From positions 1 to 49,012 of the forward strand of contig JAFRXI010000029.1 in the NCBI GenBank assembly GCA_017437755.1: a stretch of DNA of 49,012 nucleotides. Reading direction: 5' to 3'. Under the pieces are notes generated by a model. The model saw only the letters and a program-made list of their open reading frames with translations, did no database searches and was not told the DNA's origin. How positions within the stretch are numbered: position 1 is the stretch's first letter; every line of letters starts with the position of its first letter. Position numbers and translations under genes: made by a program. Positions 49,012 through 49,012 of the stretch are shown piece by piece. The DNA comes from Bacteroidales bacterium (GTDB lineage Bacteria; Bacteroidota; Bacteroidia; Bacteroidales; UBA932).

Positions 49012-49012
49012 A

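Overview
The window reads as about 49 kb of ordinary chromosome from a member of the Bacteroidota, most likely a GC-rich, uncultivated Bacteroidales. The evidence is the promoters (TTTG, 19-20 bases, TAnnTTTG, the Bacteroidota sigma-factor signature, found before many genes), the near absence of Shine-Dalgarno sites, and families typical of the phylum: DUF2807 head-GIN protein, DUF3467, a Zn-ribbon protein of the DUF2116 type, LptF/G permease, an SDR-type threonine dehydrogenase, a 115-residue SSB and OmpA-like lipoproteins. The genus cannot be fixed from the sequence. Coding density is very high, and most convergent gene pairs abut or overlap.

Layout. 1-9.2 kb: a COG0523/CobW metallochaperone GTPase cut by the window edge, rlmD, an NfeD/ClpP-class membrane protease, a three-gene plus-strand operon (Na+/Ca2+ exchanger, cysteate-synthase-like PLP enzyme, MscS channel), an acyltransferase and queA. 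9.2-9.7 kb: AT-rich intergenic DNA. 9.7-12.4 kb: XRE regulator, pyrD, cinA. 12.4-19.6 kb: minus-strand run valS, YbgC thioesterase, ABC-F protein, DUF2807 protein, M19 dipeptidase; the last four genes lie exactly between two inverted copies of a 35-base element. 19.6-23.3 kb: DUF3467, kdsC, maf; then kbl and tdh, divergently transcribed, which together degrade threonine. 23.5-26.2 kb: a short leader RNA or sRNA with its own promoter and terminator, lytic transglycosylase, obg, PAP2 phosphatase. 26.2-30.2 kb: minus-strand operon tgt, lptG-like, dut, murF. 30.2-34.5 kb: nucleoside transporter, Zn-ribbon protein, ssb, large OmpA-like lipoprotein. 34.5-39.4 kb: a five-gene heterodisulfide-reductase-like (Hdr) operon. 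39.5-42.5 kb: tandem NlpC/P60 hydrolases, a secreted NUC1 nuclease, DUF2062. 42.5-48.4 kb: GH36 alpha-galactosidase, TMEM43-family membrane protein, a lipoprotein with an internal duplication and an orphan NarL-type response regulator. 48.4-49.0 kb: a hairpin-rich noncoding stretch, then a terminator and the 5S rRNA, probably the tail of an rRNA operon lying beyond the right edge.

How the genes fit together. Several serve the envelope: murF, kdsC, lptG, lytic transglycosylase, PAP2, NlpC/P60 proteins and OmpA-like lipoprotein. queA and tgt make queuosine tRNA. The Hdr-like operon joins soluble HdrA/B/C-type subunits to a membrane HdrE/D-type fusion, which suggests an electron route between a soluble carrier and the quinone pool; partners and substrates are not visible here.

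No transposase, integrase, phage gene, CRISPR array or tRNA gene was seen. The best leads for something undescribed are the transcript unit at about 23.5 kb, the 35-base inverted elements flanking a 4.4 kb block, the 104-base inverted-repeat structure upstream of ssb, the compact Hdr operon and the hairpin cluster behind the 5S gene.
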